NCBI RefSeq assembly: GCF_910592395.1
Contig: NC_088309.1
Location: 26,166,599-26,230,598 of the forward strand
Source: Lineus longissimus
Taxonomy: Eukaryota > Nemertea > Pilidiophora > Heteronemertea > Lineidae
DNA length: 64,000 nucleotides
Direction: 5' to 3'
This document shows, one piece after another, positions 11,577 to 24,395 of this stretch. A model generated the notes under the pieces. The model did not search any database. It had not been told where the DNA came from and saw only the letters and a list, made by a program, of their open reading frames with translations. The translations under genes were made by a program, and so were the position numbers. Each line of letters begins with the position of its first letter. The first letter of the stretch is position 1.

Positions 11577-12360
11577 GGAAACAGTCGGTGAAACAAAAAT
11601 CATCATCAGAAGGGAGTGTATACTGGTGTGTGTGGCAAGCATTTGGATATACGATGTTCAGAACTCTTTGCATAAAGACTTTGCAGCATCACTTAGGACA
11701 ATATTCTTGTAAAAATTGATGTCGTTGTATACGATGAGAGGAAAAGTGAGAAACTTTTATAATGTAGAAAGCTGTACAAGGGACACTGGAGGGAACATTC
11801 ATGTAGATTCTTCATAATTTTCATATTGAAATACCTTACCGTGTGCTGATTGCTAATCTAATCTGATTTATCCCGGTTTTAGAAGATTTCCTTCCCATTT
11901 TCACTTTGGACTGTTATCTTTTTAGGTCTTGATTCAAATTGAAAAGTTTTTTTTATCCCTCTTTTAGTTTTTTTACTTTCATCAATCAATCTGTGAAATT
12001 CTCATTCCCACTTCTTGTGCATCTGAGGTAGATTTATAATCTGTTGGTGCCATTATGTTTTTGTTAGGACATGGGAGTGTGTGCCTGTGCTTATGCATCA
12101 AGTTTCTGACTCTAAATACTTTCCAATGTTTTATCTATGTATGGTGCAATTCAGATGCTGTATTATTTGAGTATTTGGGGCAAAAGCATTGTCAACCAGC
12201 CTGTAGATCAGTAAAAGTTGAGGTTTATGTTGAATTTGGGCTTAAGTTGTTGACTATGATAAATTTTGCCTTGAAGCTTACTTTATCATCCAAGAATTCT
12301 CATTTTCTGTACTGTCCATTTCATTGCACATGAGATATTTTCATCATTAAATAGATATTT
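11577..12360 (+). other. Derlin 3' UTR
   Basis: Non-coding, T-rich stretch after the Derlin stop. ATTAAA at 12346-12351 is the best poly(A) signal. Beyond about 12480, satellite-like repeats begin, supporting a transcript end near 12370. Confidence 0.5.
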
Positions 12361-12489
12361 ATTGTTGAATTGTGGTCTCCTTGTTTCTTCAAAATATGTC
12401 GAGCCAAACGGCAGATTCTCGCTCAAAGGGCCCTGTACCAAACCCTGAGTAAAGCCCTACCTGACTAGCCACACTCCTTTATTGCCTTG

Positions 12490-12780
12490 CAGTTAACCGG
12501 TGCGGTCTCTTGAATGTTCAAAACTGTCCTCAATGATCAAGCTGTGGTTTACCAGTTGAGAACCTATCACTCTTCCAGCTGGTTATAAAGTCAGTGTCCC
12601 TGGACAAAAAGTGTCATTGAACATTGAAGGTGTCTGCCTCGATTGTGACTAAGTCAAGACAGTCCTCAGTTCACCAGTTAAGAACCTATCACTCTTCAGC
12701 TGGTTGTACTGTCCTCCAACATTGGAGGTGTTGGCATTGTTGTCTCCAGATTGTGATAAGGTTGAACAGCCGTCCTCGGC
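12490..12780. repeat. Left fragment of a decayed 130-150-bp satellite
   Basis: Two diverged units carry CCTATCACTCTTC..CAGCTGGTT, AACATTG(A/G)AGGTGT and GATTGTGA, the same elements as the array at 15000-16830. The satellite is therefore present on both sides of the LINE remnant. Confidence 0.7.
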
Positions 12781-12789
12781 AATCAAACC

Positions 12790-14985
12790 CGGACCTACCA
12801 CGAGGACATACTTGGAAAGGACCAGGAGATGAGTGAGGATCTCAAGGTAACAAAGTTGACCCCTCAGAGAAGACTACTCGAGTTCAGAACAATTCCAGGG
12901 ATGGTCTCAAAGGCCTGAAGACTCTGACTCTCAAGATGATCGATGTTCAGTACCCCACCACGCATGGACCCATGTCTACACTGACGGATCCTCACAGAAT
13001 GCTGTCAGGAATGGATGAAGCGGAGTATTTGTCAAACACACTGACAGAGAATCGCACTCCATCGCAGTCTCTGCCGGCAAACGTTGTTCCAACTACAGAG
13101 CTGAACTACAGGCACTCACCAACGCTGCTGACTACCTTGCCAGGTACTGTGCGAAGTGTGGAGACAACATCGTCCTAATGACCGAGTCACTGTCAGCCCT
13201 CCAATCTCCCCAGAGCGGGAATGCCGAGACACTGACTGACAGCCTACTAGACAGGCTAGATCCCCTTCTCTCCAAGAAGAGAATTGTCATCCAGCAGATC
13301 TCAGCCCATATAGGAGCAAGCTAATCACCTAGCCAACTAATGCAGTATGCTCCCGCAGTTCCAACACAGGATCTCATAATGCGGAGTCCAAGATCCTCCT
13401 GAAGGCCAGCTACAAGGCGAGCTGGAGCAGGCAGACTAGCGGTTACAGAACAGCACAGGAGGACAGCATCCACAAGCTAGACCGCGGAGCAGCCAGGGGA
13501 CAATATACCGGCTTCGGACAGGACACTGCAGGCTTAACAAACACCTGAAGCGACTAGAAATCCGAGAAACGGCCAACTGCGAGTGCGGCAACGGAGAACA
13601 GACCCCAAGAGCACATCCTAAACACCTGTCCACTACTAGAGCCGGCACGCAGACCAGCTGGCCGAATCAGTCCTGGCTGCTCCACCGTGTTGACAACATG
13701 ATGAGAGTGATGAGACAGTCACAGCCAGGCCGCATCAATCTTCGCCGCACTGCCTAGTTGTTAATATGGCGAGAGAGATGAGACAATCACAGCCAGGCCA
13801 AATCAGTCTCGGCTGCTCTGCCAAGTTGTCTACATGGTGAGAGAGATGAGAGACAGTCACAGCCAGGCCAAATCAGTCTTGGCTGCTCTGCCAAGTTGTC
13901 TATATGGTGAGAGAGATGAGACAGTCACAGCCAGGCGGCATCAGTCTTCGCCGCACTGCCTAGTTGTTAATATGGTGAGAGAGATGAGACAGTCACAGCC
14001 AGGCCAAATCAGTCTTGGCTGCTCTGCCAAGTTGTCAACATGGTGAAAGAGATGAGGCAGTCACAGCCAGGCCGAATCAGTCCTGGCTGCTCCACCGTGT
14101 TGACAACATGATGAGAGAGATGAGGAAGTCACAACCAGGCCGAATCAGTCCTGGCTGCTCCACCGTGTTGACAACATGATGAGAGTGATGAGACAGTCAC
14201 AGCCAGGCCGCATCAATCTTCGCCGCACTGCCTAGTTGTTAATATGGTGAGAGAGATGAGAGACAGTCACAGCCAGGCCAAATCAGTCTTGGCTGCTCTG
14301 CCAAGTTGCCTATATGGTGAGAGAGATGAGACAGTCACAGCCAGGCGGCATCAGTCTTCGCCGCACTGCCTAGTTGTTAATATGGTGAGAGAGATGAGAC
14401 AGTCACAGCCAGGCCAAATTAGTCTTGGCTGCTCTGCCAAGTTGTCAACATGGTGAGAGAGATGAGGAAGTCACAGCCAGGCCGAATCAGTCCTGGCTGC
14501 TCCACCGTGTTGACAACATGATGCGTGTGATGAGACAGTCACAGCCAGGCCGCATCAATCTTCGCCGCACTGCCTAGTTGTTAATAAGGCGAGAGAGATG
14601 AGACAGTCAGAGCCAGGCCGAATCAGTTCTGGCTGCTCCACCGTCTTGACAATAATTATGGTGAAAGAGATGAGACAGTCACAGCCAGGCCAAATCAGTC
14701 GTGGCTGCTCTGCCAAGTTGTCAACATGGTGAGAGAGATGAGGCAGTCACAGCCAGGCCAAATCAGTCCTGGCTGCTCCACCGTGTTGACAACATGATGA
14801 GAGAGATGAGGAAGTCACAACGGGAAGTTCTGGCCCGACGAGACAACATTCCAGACGAAGCTGTGGGGAAAGGCTGACGACCTTACGCGAACTACCCGTT
14901 TTGTCGATGCATCCACACTGCAGATCTGATATCTCAGGATATCTGCATGATCAACCGAACGCTGAAGAAGAAGAAGATCTGACAT
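12790..14985 (+). mobile_element. 3' end of a decayed non-LTR retrotransposon (LINE ORF2: RNase H and C-terminus)
   Basis: Conceptual translation with frameshifts shows a ribonuclease H region around 12950-13310 (THVYTDGSSQNA; NYRAELQALTNAADYL; MTESLSALQS) and a C-terminal Cys/His module around 13510-13640 (GHCRLNKHLKRLEIRE, ANCECGNGEQTP, EHILNTCPLLEPA). After the minisatellite the final segment continues at 14820-14930 (KFWPDETTFQTKLWGKADDL), followed by a GAAGAAGAAGAAGA tail. This is the usual order at the end of RNase H-bearing LINE ORF2 proteins. Frameshifts and stops make it a dead copy. No reverse transcriptase or endonuclease portion was recognised in the window. The exact clade is not assigned. 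Confidence 0.8.
13660..14815 (+). repeat. 68-bp minisatellite expanded inside the LINE ORF2 remnant
   Basis: About 17 tandem units of roughly 68 bp built on GAGAGATGAGACAGTCACAGC, CAGGCC.AATCAGTC.TGGCTGCT and a GTTG-rich end. Unit types alternate (TTCGCCGCACTGCCTAG against TGGCTGCTCTGCCAAG against TGGCTGCTCCACCG). A higher-order period of 410 bp is seen: 13834-14046 and 14244-14456 are almost the same. The first and last units grade into ORF2 coding sequence, so the array arose from the element itself. Short open frames here are by-products of the repeat. Confidence 0.9.
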
Positions 14986-14999
14986 CAGAACAAGTTGAG

Positions 15000-16830
15000 T
15001 GTCTCTGTACGAAAATTGTCCTCTCACACTGAAAGTGTTGAGGTTGTGGCATCAAGACTATGGGTCATCAAGACTGTCCTCAGTGATCAAACTATGCTTC
15101 ACCAGACTTATCATAATTTCAGTGCAAGGACGAAACCTGCTCCCTTCCAGCTGGTTATAAATTCCGTGTCTCGGGACGAATCTGTCCTCTTACAACATAG
15201 AGGGTGTCGACGTGATGGTCTCCAGATTGTGATCGAACTATGGTGCACCAACGAATGACAACGTATTACTTTTTCAAGCTGGTTATAAAATCCGTGTCTC
15301 GGGGCGAAACCTGTCGACTTTGTGGCCTCCACATTGTGACTTATAGGTCGAGACAATCCTTAGCGATCAAACTATGGTTCACCATCCAGTTGAAAACCTA
15401 TCACTTTCCAAGCTGCTTATAATTTCAGTGTCAAAGAACGAAAGCTTTCCTCAAAAACATACAAGGTGTGGACGCTGTGGTCTCTCCGGATTGTGACTAC
15501 CAGGACAGTTCGCAATGGTCAAACTATGCTTCACCAGTTGAGAACCTATCTCTCTCCCAACTGGTTATGAACTCTATGTCTGTCCACTGATATTGAAAGT
15601 GTTGACGTTGTGGTCTCTAGATTGTGACGGGGTCAAGACAGTCCTTAGCCATCAAACTATGCTTCACCAGCTGAAAGCCTCTGACTTTTCCAGCTCGTTA
15701 TAATTTCGGTGTCTAAGGACGAAAAGTCCTCTGACATCGAAAGTTTTGATGTTGTAGTCTTCAGATTGTGACTGGTTAGGTCAAGCTATGCTTCAACAGT
15801 TGAGAACCTATCACTCTCCTAGCCAGTTATAGATTCAGTGTCGTAGGGAGAGGCTACATCCAAATCAGGCCGAACACGCCGAAAAGAGGCGTGACCCCCT
15901 GTAGAGACTTGGCGCATCAAGCAGAGACATGGAACAACCTGAGTGGAGAGAAGGCACCATGTGGCGAGAAGGCACACCAACGAGACATAGTGCAACCATG
16001 TAGCTTAATATCACACCCGGTATAGACATGACACATCCAGTAGAGTCATTGAAGGTGTTGACATTATGATATCTATACAGATTGTGAGCAGTTCAAAACA
16101 GTCCTCAGTGAACAAACTTAAGAACCTCTTACTCTTCCAGCTAGTTATAAACTCTGTTCTGCAACAGTTGTGGCCTCCAGCTTGTGATTTGTTCAGGTAA
16201 AGGTATACGGAATGGTTAACGTGGTCAATGCACAGAAACTGTCCTCTAACATTTAAGGTGACGCTTGTGGTCTCCAGGATGTAAGTAGTTCAAGACAGTC
16301 CTCCAACTATGCCTCATCAGTGGAGAGCCTTTTACTCTTCAGCTGGTTATATTAAGTTTATTGTCTCTGAACGAAAACTGTCCTCAAAATTTGAATGTGT
16401 CGATGTTGTGGACTCAAGACTGTTGTCAGTGATCAAACTATGGTGCACCAGTTGAAAATCGAGGTGTCGACGTTGCGGTCTGCAGATTGTGATAGGAAAA
16501 AACAGTCCTTAGTCAACAAGCAAACTCTTCCATCTGGTTATAAGTTCCATGTCTGGACGAAAACTGTCTCCTTACATTGAAGGTGGCGATGTTGTGGTCT
16601 GCAGATTGTGACAGGACAAGACAGTTCTTAGTCAACAAGCTAATTCTTCCAGCTGGTTATAAGTTACATGTCTGGACGAAAACTGTTCTCTTACATTGAA
16701 GATGTCGATGTTGTGATCTGCAGATTGATATAGGACAAGACAGTCCTTAGTCAACTTCGCCAGTTGAGATTTTATTGCTCTACCAGCTGGTTATCAATTC
16801 AGTGTCTCGGGACAAATACTGTTTTCTGAC
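15000..16830. repeat. Main decayed satellite array, 125-200-bp spacing
   Basis: At least eleven diverged units marked by CAGCTGGTTATAA (near 15150, 15275, 15408, 15558, 15692, 15818, 16138, 16338, 16530, 16644, 16785), each followed by GTGTCT.GGACGAAA, TTGAAGGTGT, TGTGGTCTCCAGATTGTGA, CAAGACAGTCCT and CACCAGTTGAGAACCTATCACT. Units are badly eroded and of uneven length. No coding content is seen. Confidence 0.85.
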
Positions 16831-16849
16831 AACATTGAAGGGATTAGGG

Positions 16850-17115
16850 ATTCTACCACAGTTTGCATGGACCATTTGTTCTGCATCAACCAAATTAGTT
16901 GTCTTGTATCAGGCACAAGCTAAGTATAGTGATCAATCAGTACTTGGAATAGTTGTGAGGCAGGTGTTGGGATTTCACCAGTCTCGTGAGATGATTGTGA
17001 ATCACCTGTATCTTGGCTGATTGTGCCAATGTCTTCTCTTTTATCCCGATTGATTGTGCCATTGTCTTCAGTTTTGAGAACACATATTTAGATAAAGGAA
17101 GTCAAGACACGTTTC
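16850..17115. other. Short intergenic gap
   Basis: Lies between the satellite array and the presumed end of the RasGRF transcript. It contains a small direct repeat, CTGATTGTGCCAATGTCTTC and GATTGTGCCATTGTCTTCA (about 17018-17068). Nothing else was recognised. Confidence 0.3.
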
Positions 17116-17139
17116 AAATGATGATAACCAGCAACAGTT

Positions 17140-17145
17140 TTTATT
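17140..17145 (-). promoter_or_regulatory. Candidate poly(A) signal of RasGRF
   Basis: TTTATT on the plus strand reads AATAAA on the minus strand. It is the most distal good signal before the intergenic satellite. Confidence 0.35.
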
Positions 17146-19169
17146 ATGACAAAGAGAAACTTGCAATATACAAGAAGAGGGCAGTAAATGGAGTTTCTTC
17201 TGGTTTGAAGTAAAAACAGTAATAGTCAAAATAAGGTATCAATATTTTCAAAATACATATAAAGTATGTATAGAAACAACACACATACCCAAAACTTGTC
17301 AAGAATACGTTACAAGGGTTGCAAAAACACCAAAACAATGATTACGATGGCTTACTGATGAAAGGGATGGACATGGCAGTGGGGGACCAAGACTGACTTG
17401 AGAGACAATGAGCACCACAATACAGCCAATGTCTTGATGCCAAACATGAAAATACACAGAGAACTAAATCATCATTTCTTGTAGTTTGTAACTAAGAAGC
17501 GCTATTGAAGCATTTGATAGGGGGAGCAGAGACAAATATCTGAATCGAATGATTCTGACGAACTTGTTTCTAACTCGATGTGTCAGTTGTGTCACCAAAC
17601 ACCCCGATAGCTGGAGCTGAAATGTATGCCAAACCCAAAGCACTTGCTGAGGGTTTTGGAAAATTGACAGCTCTACCCGAGTGATGACTGGTGAGACAAC
17701 CAATATCATCAGTTCTGTATCAATTTCTATTTGGTTCTGTAGTATGTTTGACTGGAAATAACTGGTTTTACTACTTAAATACTTTGTCAAAGCTCCCAAG
17801 AAAGATTTTTCTTCATTCCTGATAATAAACAAGAAATTGTGAAACCCGACAGGTAAGAGAGTGCTGGTGTACTTGTTAGTGTGTTAGACTAGCTACACCA
17901 GGGTCATGGGTTTGACTGAACCCTGGTCTAGATGACCATTTGCTTTTCATTGCATTGTCAAGATCAAGATGCACTATATTTTCAGGGGAGAAAAATCTTT
18001 TCTCCGTAATTTCCCAACCCTGTGTCTCTGAAGGGCTGTTAAGCAAGAGAGGATTCAATGTTGCACAAAGATGAATCTAGTATTAACACAGCCTAGAGTC
18101 TCAAAGAGTATCCAGATTCAAAATAGCTAACATACCGCAATCAAAACAGTGTATGATATGTTGCATTTACAGTTTGTTGAGTTCACCTCTTACAGCACCA
18201 ATGAACTGTATGTCTGTTTTCATATCAATCATTTTAAATCACCACATACATGGAGTCATGCTGGGCCCACCTAGGCCTCTTCTTATCAAAGGAATGCCAA
18301 AGTTGACTTATGTGCAACATTTGCATGGCGGGAGGACGCTTAAGTTGATACTCTTTGAGAAGTGAAGCTGCAATGTACATTAGTGGACATGGGCCACTAA
18401 TTCAAGAGTGATTGTTGGAGCAAAGAAGATGTCTTTTTTTAGGGCATTCATTCGGTTCCTTTGGTTTGACCAATGTAAATATCTCCCTTGTTGAGTTTGT
18501 CTTGTTCCAGCTATCGTTCTTGATTTAGTCCCTTGTGTGTGCCCATAGTTAATTCGCCCAATAGACACATGATTTTGAACATATCAATTAGTTAGTGGAA
18601 AGTTTAATACAGAGGTGAACAGTGTTGGGTCAGATTATACCTTCACAGTCTCACACATCAGACATTAATACACGGTATAAAAACAAAAGGGGCTTATCAA
18701 TATAATGTGATTATTTACCCTAAAGAATGTTAGAGGGAGCCACCGCACAGGTCACCACAAGACTTGATCGCCAAGTACGAACAGACTACAAAAGGATGAC
18801 GTTATTGTAAACATGAGGGACTCGACTTCACAAACATTTCAATTCAAGGTGATCTATCTACTTCCTTCAAGTAATTTACAATAAATGGTATTTAGTACTT
18901 ATTCAGATAATCGTAAGGAACTATTTACATCTGGGGAACATACAAGACGATGTATACGAGTTTATATTACACAAATTTCTTATTCTTTTTGGGTCCACTT
19001 ATCATGTTTGTTTACAAAGATGTGAATAAATGAGGCAAGGAGGGAACATGGGATGTACAATCTGGTACAAGCACAAGTCATGCTGGTCGGTAGCTAAAAG
19101 TAGGGCTATAACTGGTACATGTATGTACACTGTAAATGTAACTCTAAGTTCACTCAGTGTGGATTCTTA

Positions 19170-19470
19170 GTACAACGTCGCTTATTGGCAACTAGCAATC
19201 CTAGGTAGTACTGGCAATTGTATTCACACAGTACTGGCAACTAGCACAACAGTATTGGCAATGCATTCACACATGCAGTACTGGCAGAACTGGCATTCAC
19301 AGTACTGGCATTCACAGTACTGGCAACTAGCATTCCCAGTACTCGAAACTAACATTCCCATTACTGGCAGCTAGCATCTACAGTACAATTAAGGACTGGC
19401 AACATAATCACAAAGTGTTCTCAATTAGCATAATACACTCTACTGGCAACTGGCCTCACAGTGCATGTTG
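19170..19470. repeat. Short AC-rich minisatellite (CAGTACTGGCAACTAGCATTC)
   Basis: Roughly ten imperfect units of about 20 bp built on CAGTACTGGCA and ACTAGCATTCAC, with several shortened copies. It lies in the presumed RasGRF 3' UTR. Confidence 0.75.
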
Positions 19471-20559
19471 GTGTTGTCACAAGAAGGGAACCAAACAATG
19501 GATTTTCCTTCAAAATCCTATAATATACATATTTCTTAGATTCTACCACGACAGTAATAAACAGATCCAGTGTAAATACTTTCCTCTAGCTGACCCCAAA
19601 AGGTCAAGACCTCACACATAGCTGCCTATACTGGCATCTAGCCCCGTGAGGCTATACATTTTACTGTCACTAATTCACACCTTTTATCTCAAAAGGGGCT
19701 GACATCAGGTTACATCCCCATTAACCAAGTATGGTCAGACTGATGCATGAACACAAAAGAATGATAATTTTCATCACCACAAAATAAGAATTTGAAAATG
19801 ACATTGTATATACATGCATGACCTTGCAATGAACCGACTTGAATAACATCAGGCCGAACAGGCTATTTAGCAAGTCAACATTTCTTGCCACAATTGACCG
19901 ACCATTAAGATTGCTATAGAACACAGGCACAGACAACCATTTCTATACGATAATGAGCAAGAAATAAGGAAATCAGTTAAAAAATAATTGATATCTTTAC
20001 GATTCCAATATGTCACTTCCGTTCTTGGTGATGAAAATTACCATTAATCAAAGAGGCTACAAAAAGGCTGATAAAACATTGTAAGGGATTAGACCTTCTG
20101 AGGGTCAAACAGACCAGACATCTAGATAAAACTACCCTACATTTTTTTTCATTTGAGGTGCCATACAAGGAATCGTTGAGAATTAACTTGAAAGAATTGC
20201 AAGTATCAGTTATGAACTCATGATATACAAGAAATTGTGACATGAATAAACTCTATATGTACATTTCTTATCACAATCAGCACAGTTTACATCATACTAT
20301 TCAGTCAGAAGCCCACTGATCCCGATGCCAATATGACAAATGTCCAAGATCTCAATTCAGATCTAAGTCAGGTAATGACATAATCACCTTAATTGAGATC
20401 TAAGCTTGTAAATTAATCATCAAGATCTCAAAAGTTGTGACAGAGGGGCCATCTGTTGAACAAAATGATACCAGCGACTCAATTTCACCGAAAAATGTTA
20501 GTCACTGGATTCTGCAGTGACCCCTTTGAGACCTCAACTAAGATGTAATTTGTGGTTGT

Positions 20560-20790
20560 CCGAGATGAGAAACACCAAATGTCTCCACCACAAGGTTGTG
20601 ACATCGTCCTTGTCCTGGAGGAGACACAACAGAAGGTGGGACATTGCCCTGGCCTAGAGGAGAAACACCAAGTGTTATTACCATGAAGTTGTCATATTGC
20701 CCTCGTCTTGGAGGAGGCACAACAAAAGTCTCCTCTACAAGGTTGTGACATTGTCCTGTCCTGGAGAATCAGACACACCAAATGTCGCCC
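20560..20790. repeat. 54-bp tandem repeat, about four copies
   Basis: Units run GAGAAACACCAAATGTC, CACAAGGTTGTGACAT, GTCCTTGTCCTGGAG. One unit is shortened to about 40 bp. It falls in the presumed RasGRF 3' UTR. Confidence 0.75.
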
Positions 20791-23700
20791 TGAACACAGA
20801 CAAGGCACATTGAGAGCACTGAGGGAATTCATGCTGTATGTAAGCTGTGCCCATTGTCACAATAATTAATTGAGACAACCTAGATTATATATTTAGGAAA
20901 ATAGTGTACGAAAGTTTGCCGTAATATACAAGGTATTTTAAAATATAATACATCAGTAACACACAACACTGAACTCCAGAGACGGTAAAATGCAGCAAAA
21001 ATATATATAGCTTTTGGTTCCGTTGTTACTTGGATTGCAAAAATAGAGGCATTTACAATAGTAACAGAGCTAGAGAGAGTAACCTATATAATGCATCTCA
21101 GGCTAAGCTTGGCACAGCCTCCTGTTGTAGATCCTTGCACATGGACCTACAGATAATGTACAGGGACTGTGACAGTTCTTAGTTGAAATGAATAGTCAGG
21201 CAAAGCAACGAGGTGTAAATTGGGCATGATTTAAACATCACCAGGCAGTTGAATGATTGGGTAATTTGTTAACTGCTAAATTTCTGTCTGCATTTTTCTT
21301 ATTGAGAGTTTGTAAATGAAGGAGATAATAATTACGAAGACTGAATTAAGTGACAAATTTCAGGCTTGGCTGAAGTTTTGCCAAATACAATGTAGTTTCA
21401 TATCACTGAGTCATCGTGAGGTATAATTAGGGGAACTGTTTTCAAAATAAGTCTGTCACTGAATCAAGGCTGGAGTGTAAGGGCTAGTTAACCTACCAAT
21501 ATTAAAACCTCTATACTGCTGCATCACAAACTTATACCAAAGCACAGAGTAGCACACATTACAAGCGGACACAGAAGGAACAATCAATTATTAGTAGAGA
21601 GAAGATGACACATGGCTAAGGGATAAAGTTTTTTCATCAACGTCACATGAGTGTGTGTGACATCTACAAATCTGCCGCTTTTGGCCGTCAGAAGGCTCAA
21701 GACTACCTCAAAACGTCAAGTTGTGATGTCTGATGCTAGCTTGATGAGCAACGTCGCTTGACCATTTGGAGATCGATATGACAACACATGAAGAATCTCT
21801 ACCACCTCAGGTTACTGGTACTCTTAAAACACAGACATATAGGACAAGGATTAAGCATACTCTTTTGGTCAAAACCTGTGGGCATGAAAGAGATAAACTC
21901 CCAGGGCAAAGGGGCAAGGTAGCGTACAACTATTTTTCATTAGCAGGAAACTATTATTGATTAACCGACACAGGGCAGAATCAAGGGACCTTATGATGGC
22001 AGAGTATTGACTTCACACACATGGTCAGACTAATATGCGTGACTAGTTATTTAGAATTAAATAAAGGAATTTACATCACAGCCAATTTAAATAAATTAGT
22101 TTAGAATTATTTACAACTTTGCTTTACTGTACATCTTGAAAATAGACTTTATTTCTTTGATATAGCAACATATTTAGACACATAACACTAAACCTGCATT
22201 CAATGCCAAGTAGGTTAAAGAATTTAACAACACTTAATAGCCATTTCCAGTAAAAGGGTAGGCCCTACGGCCAGCATATACCATTTTGCAAAAGTCTCCA
22301 TTGATAATTTTGAAATGAACAATTTCATCACGTGAACTTTAAGACCTCGACTTCGAAATTGATAAATGCAGTTAATCATAGCTAAATGCAAAGTATAGAC
22401 TTTCATAATCTGGACAAATGACACAAACTTAATATAAGTGACTGTTCACATGAAAACAGCATCAAATTTTGCCAGAGGCCTGTTTCATGCTTCTCTTTAT
22501 CAGCTGACCCTTTTAACTACTTATTACACTTTCTTTTGAGAAAGGTGTCTCAAAGCTTCCCTTTCCTGGTTTCTAAACATAAATCATAGCTTGTACATAT
22601 TATAAATTCAAATGAAAGTTTGAAAATTGGAATGAAAATTTTAACCAACTTACTGATATATCCCTCAATATATTGAAGTCTTTCCTCAGTTCGGAAAAAT
22701 GCCAATTCTAAAAGACCATGACACTATTTTAGATGAACCGATGTAAAAGTATATTTTCCATGATTTCATCATGTTCAAAGGTAGCTCTTAGATTCATCTA
22801 TGGTTTCTGCATCAAATGATTATGGAAATTGTCTCTATACTTTAATGAATTAGAAATCTTTTAAAGGTCACATGGCATCAAACTGCATGCATCATACAGA
22901 TGCCATGTCTCTTGTTTGCAGGTGTGCTAGAGACGGGCCTACTGTAGAATACATATGCCTATGGAACACAGCTCAGAACTAAAGCATGATTATTAGCAAA
23001 GATGACATGACAACCATCCAAACAGGTTACAGAGGTAGATGCACCATGGACAAGCACCAGCATCTACAGGGTGTCACAAAAATGCCATAAACATCCAAAC
23101 CTGGGTCAAGGACTCTTAAATCACTACACAAGTTTGATAACACCAATATGAATTTCATTCAATACCAGTATCAGATCTTTGCGACTAGAGTCTTTGAAGT
23201 TTTCAAAATATTTCCTTTTTTTCGGTAGGTCTTTCTTACTAGGTAAATCTTTAGGTATTAGGTAAAGCATTGATTTCGGGACACCCTGTAGAAATAACAT
23301 GGGTATTCATAATGATGAAAATATTGCACGATGCCCGACATGGCACTTGTTTTTACATGACAACATTAAGTGACGTCAGTTCCTAGGCTTACCATGAAAG
23401 TTCAACGTATCCCAACTCAGAGCAACTTTAGTCACATAGGTGGGAATCAGGACTCATCAAGACGACAACACTGGATCTCATTTGCGAAGACCGGTTCTTT
23501 TCTTCTACGGCCATCGACACTGGTACACATGATTCGACATAGTAGCAGAATGACGTTGAGAAAGATGTCGCAACACAGAGCCTGGTACCAAGCAGGGTCC
23601 AATTCCATGATGTCAGAAAGTGAAAGAACAAACATCAAGAGTATCCACCAGAACACTGTGGATGGTGATAAAACATGCTGGTCGGCCTTGAGTCAGCTGA

Positions 23701-23989
23701 CATGTTTTGTACTAGCTATAGTATAAACACATTGTAAAGTCCTGATCCACTGCAGCGACAACAGTTGCTCTCAGTGGAATAGGTGTTAACCAGGCATCAA
23801 AACATATAATATTGCTAAGACTCCTATGGTGTAGTGGCCAATCGAATCCGCTAGGAGGCTCAGTGAGTCATGTACTTTCTCAAGGCTCATGTGAGGTTTT
23901 ACACCAAAGAAACAAAAGATGAGATGAAACAATGATCTCGAGAGATCCATTCCATCATTGTGCTTTAGACTTTTGTTTGTGATGTCATT

Positions 23990-24395
23990 TGCAGGCTCTG
24001 TTAATGCAAGTATCAATTCGTTTCTTGTACCCCCCCTCCTCAAGGGTAGTTAAGCTGTCACCACTAATCTTTGCCGATGCTTGAGTAGTATTTATTTTTC
24101 CTTTAGTGAAAATTTGGCGAAGCTGGAAAGAATAAGGATGCTAATGTGTCGATGTCTTGTCGAACATACAGCCTTACCCAGTAAAATTAGTTCGGTTACT
24201 TTATATGACGGTGATAACTGATATATTGTTGATGGTGATGTCTTGACGAAAGAAAAAGTAGCATTGGTGAAAAAAGGGTGATGCTTGAGCCTTAAGATGT
24301 CGTTATAGGGTGATAAGGTGTCGTACCCTTGAGGAGGGGGGGGGGGTACAAGACACGAATTGATACTTGCATAATAGCTCTGTAAACTCGTACAA
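23990..24395. repeat. Inverted repeat with arms of about 60 bp
   Basis: The left arm (about 23996-24048: GCTCTGTTAATGCAAGTATC, AATTCGTTTCTTGTACCCC, CCTCCTCAAGGGTA) is matched in inverted orientation by the right arm (about 24324-24382: TACCCTTGAGGAGGGG, GTACAAGACACGAATTG, ATACTTGCATAATAGC). The spacer is about 275 bp with no coding content. A transcript would form a strong hairpin. Confidence 0.85.

Noticed and set aside
13834-14456. Two identical 70-codon open frames
   Set aside because: Product of the 410-bp higher-order minisatellite period, not duplicated genes.
17464-17832. 122-codon minus-strand open frame near the presumed RasGRF transcript end
   Set aside because: No recognisable motif, no splice context, amino-acid make-up typical of AT-rich chance frames.
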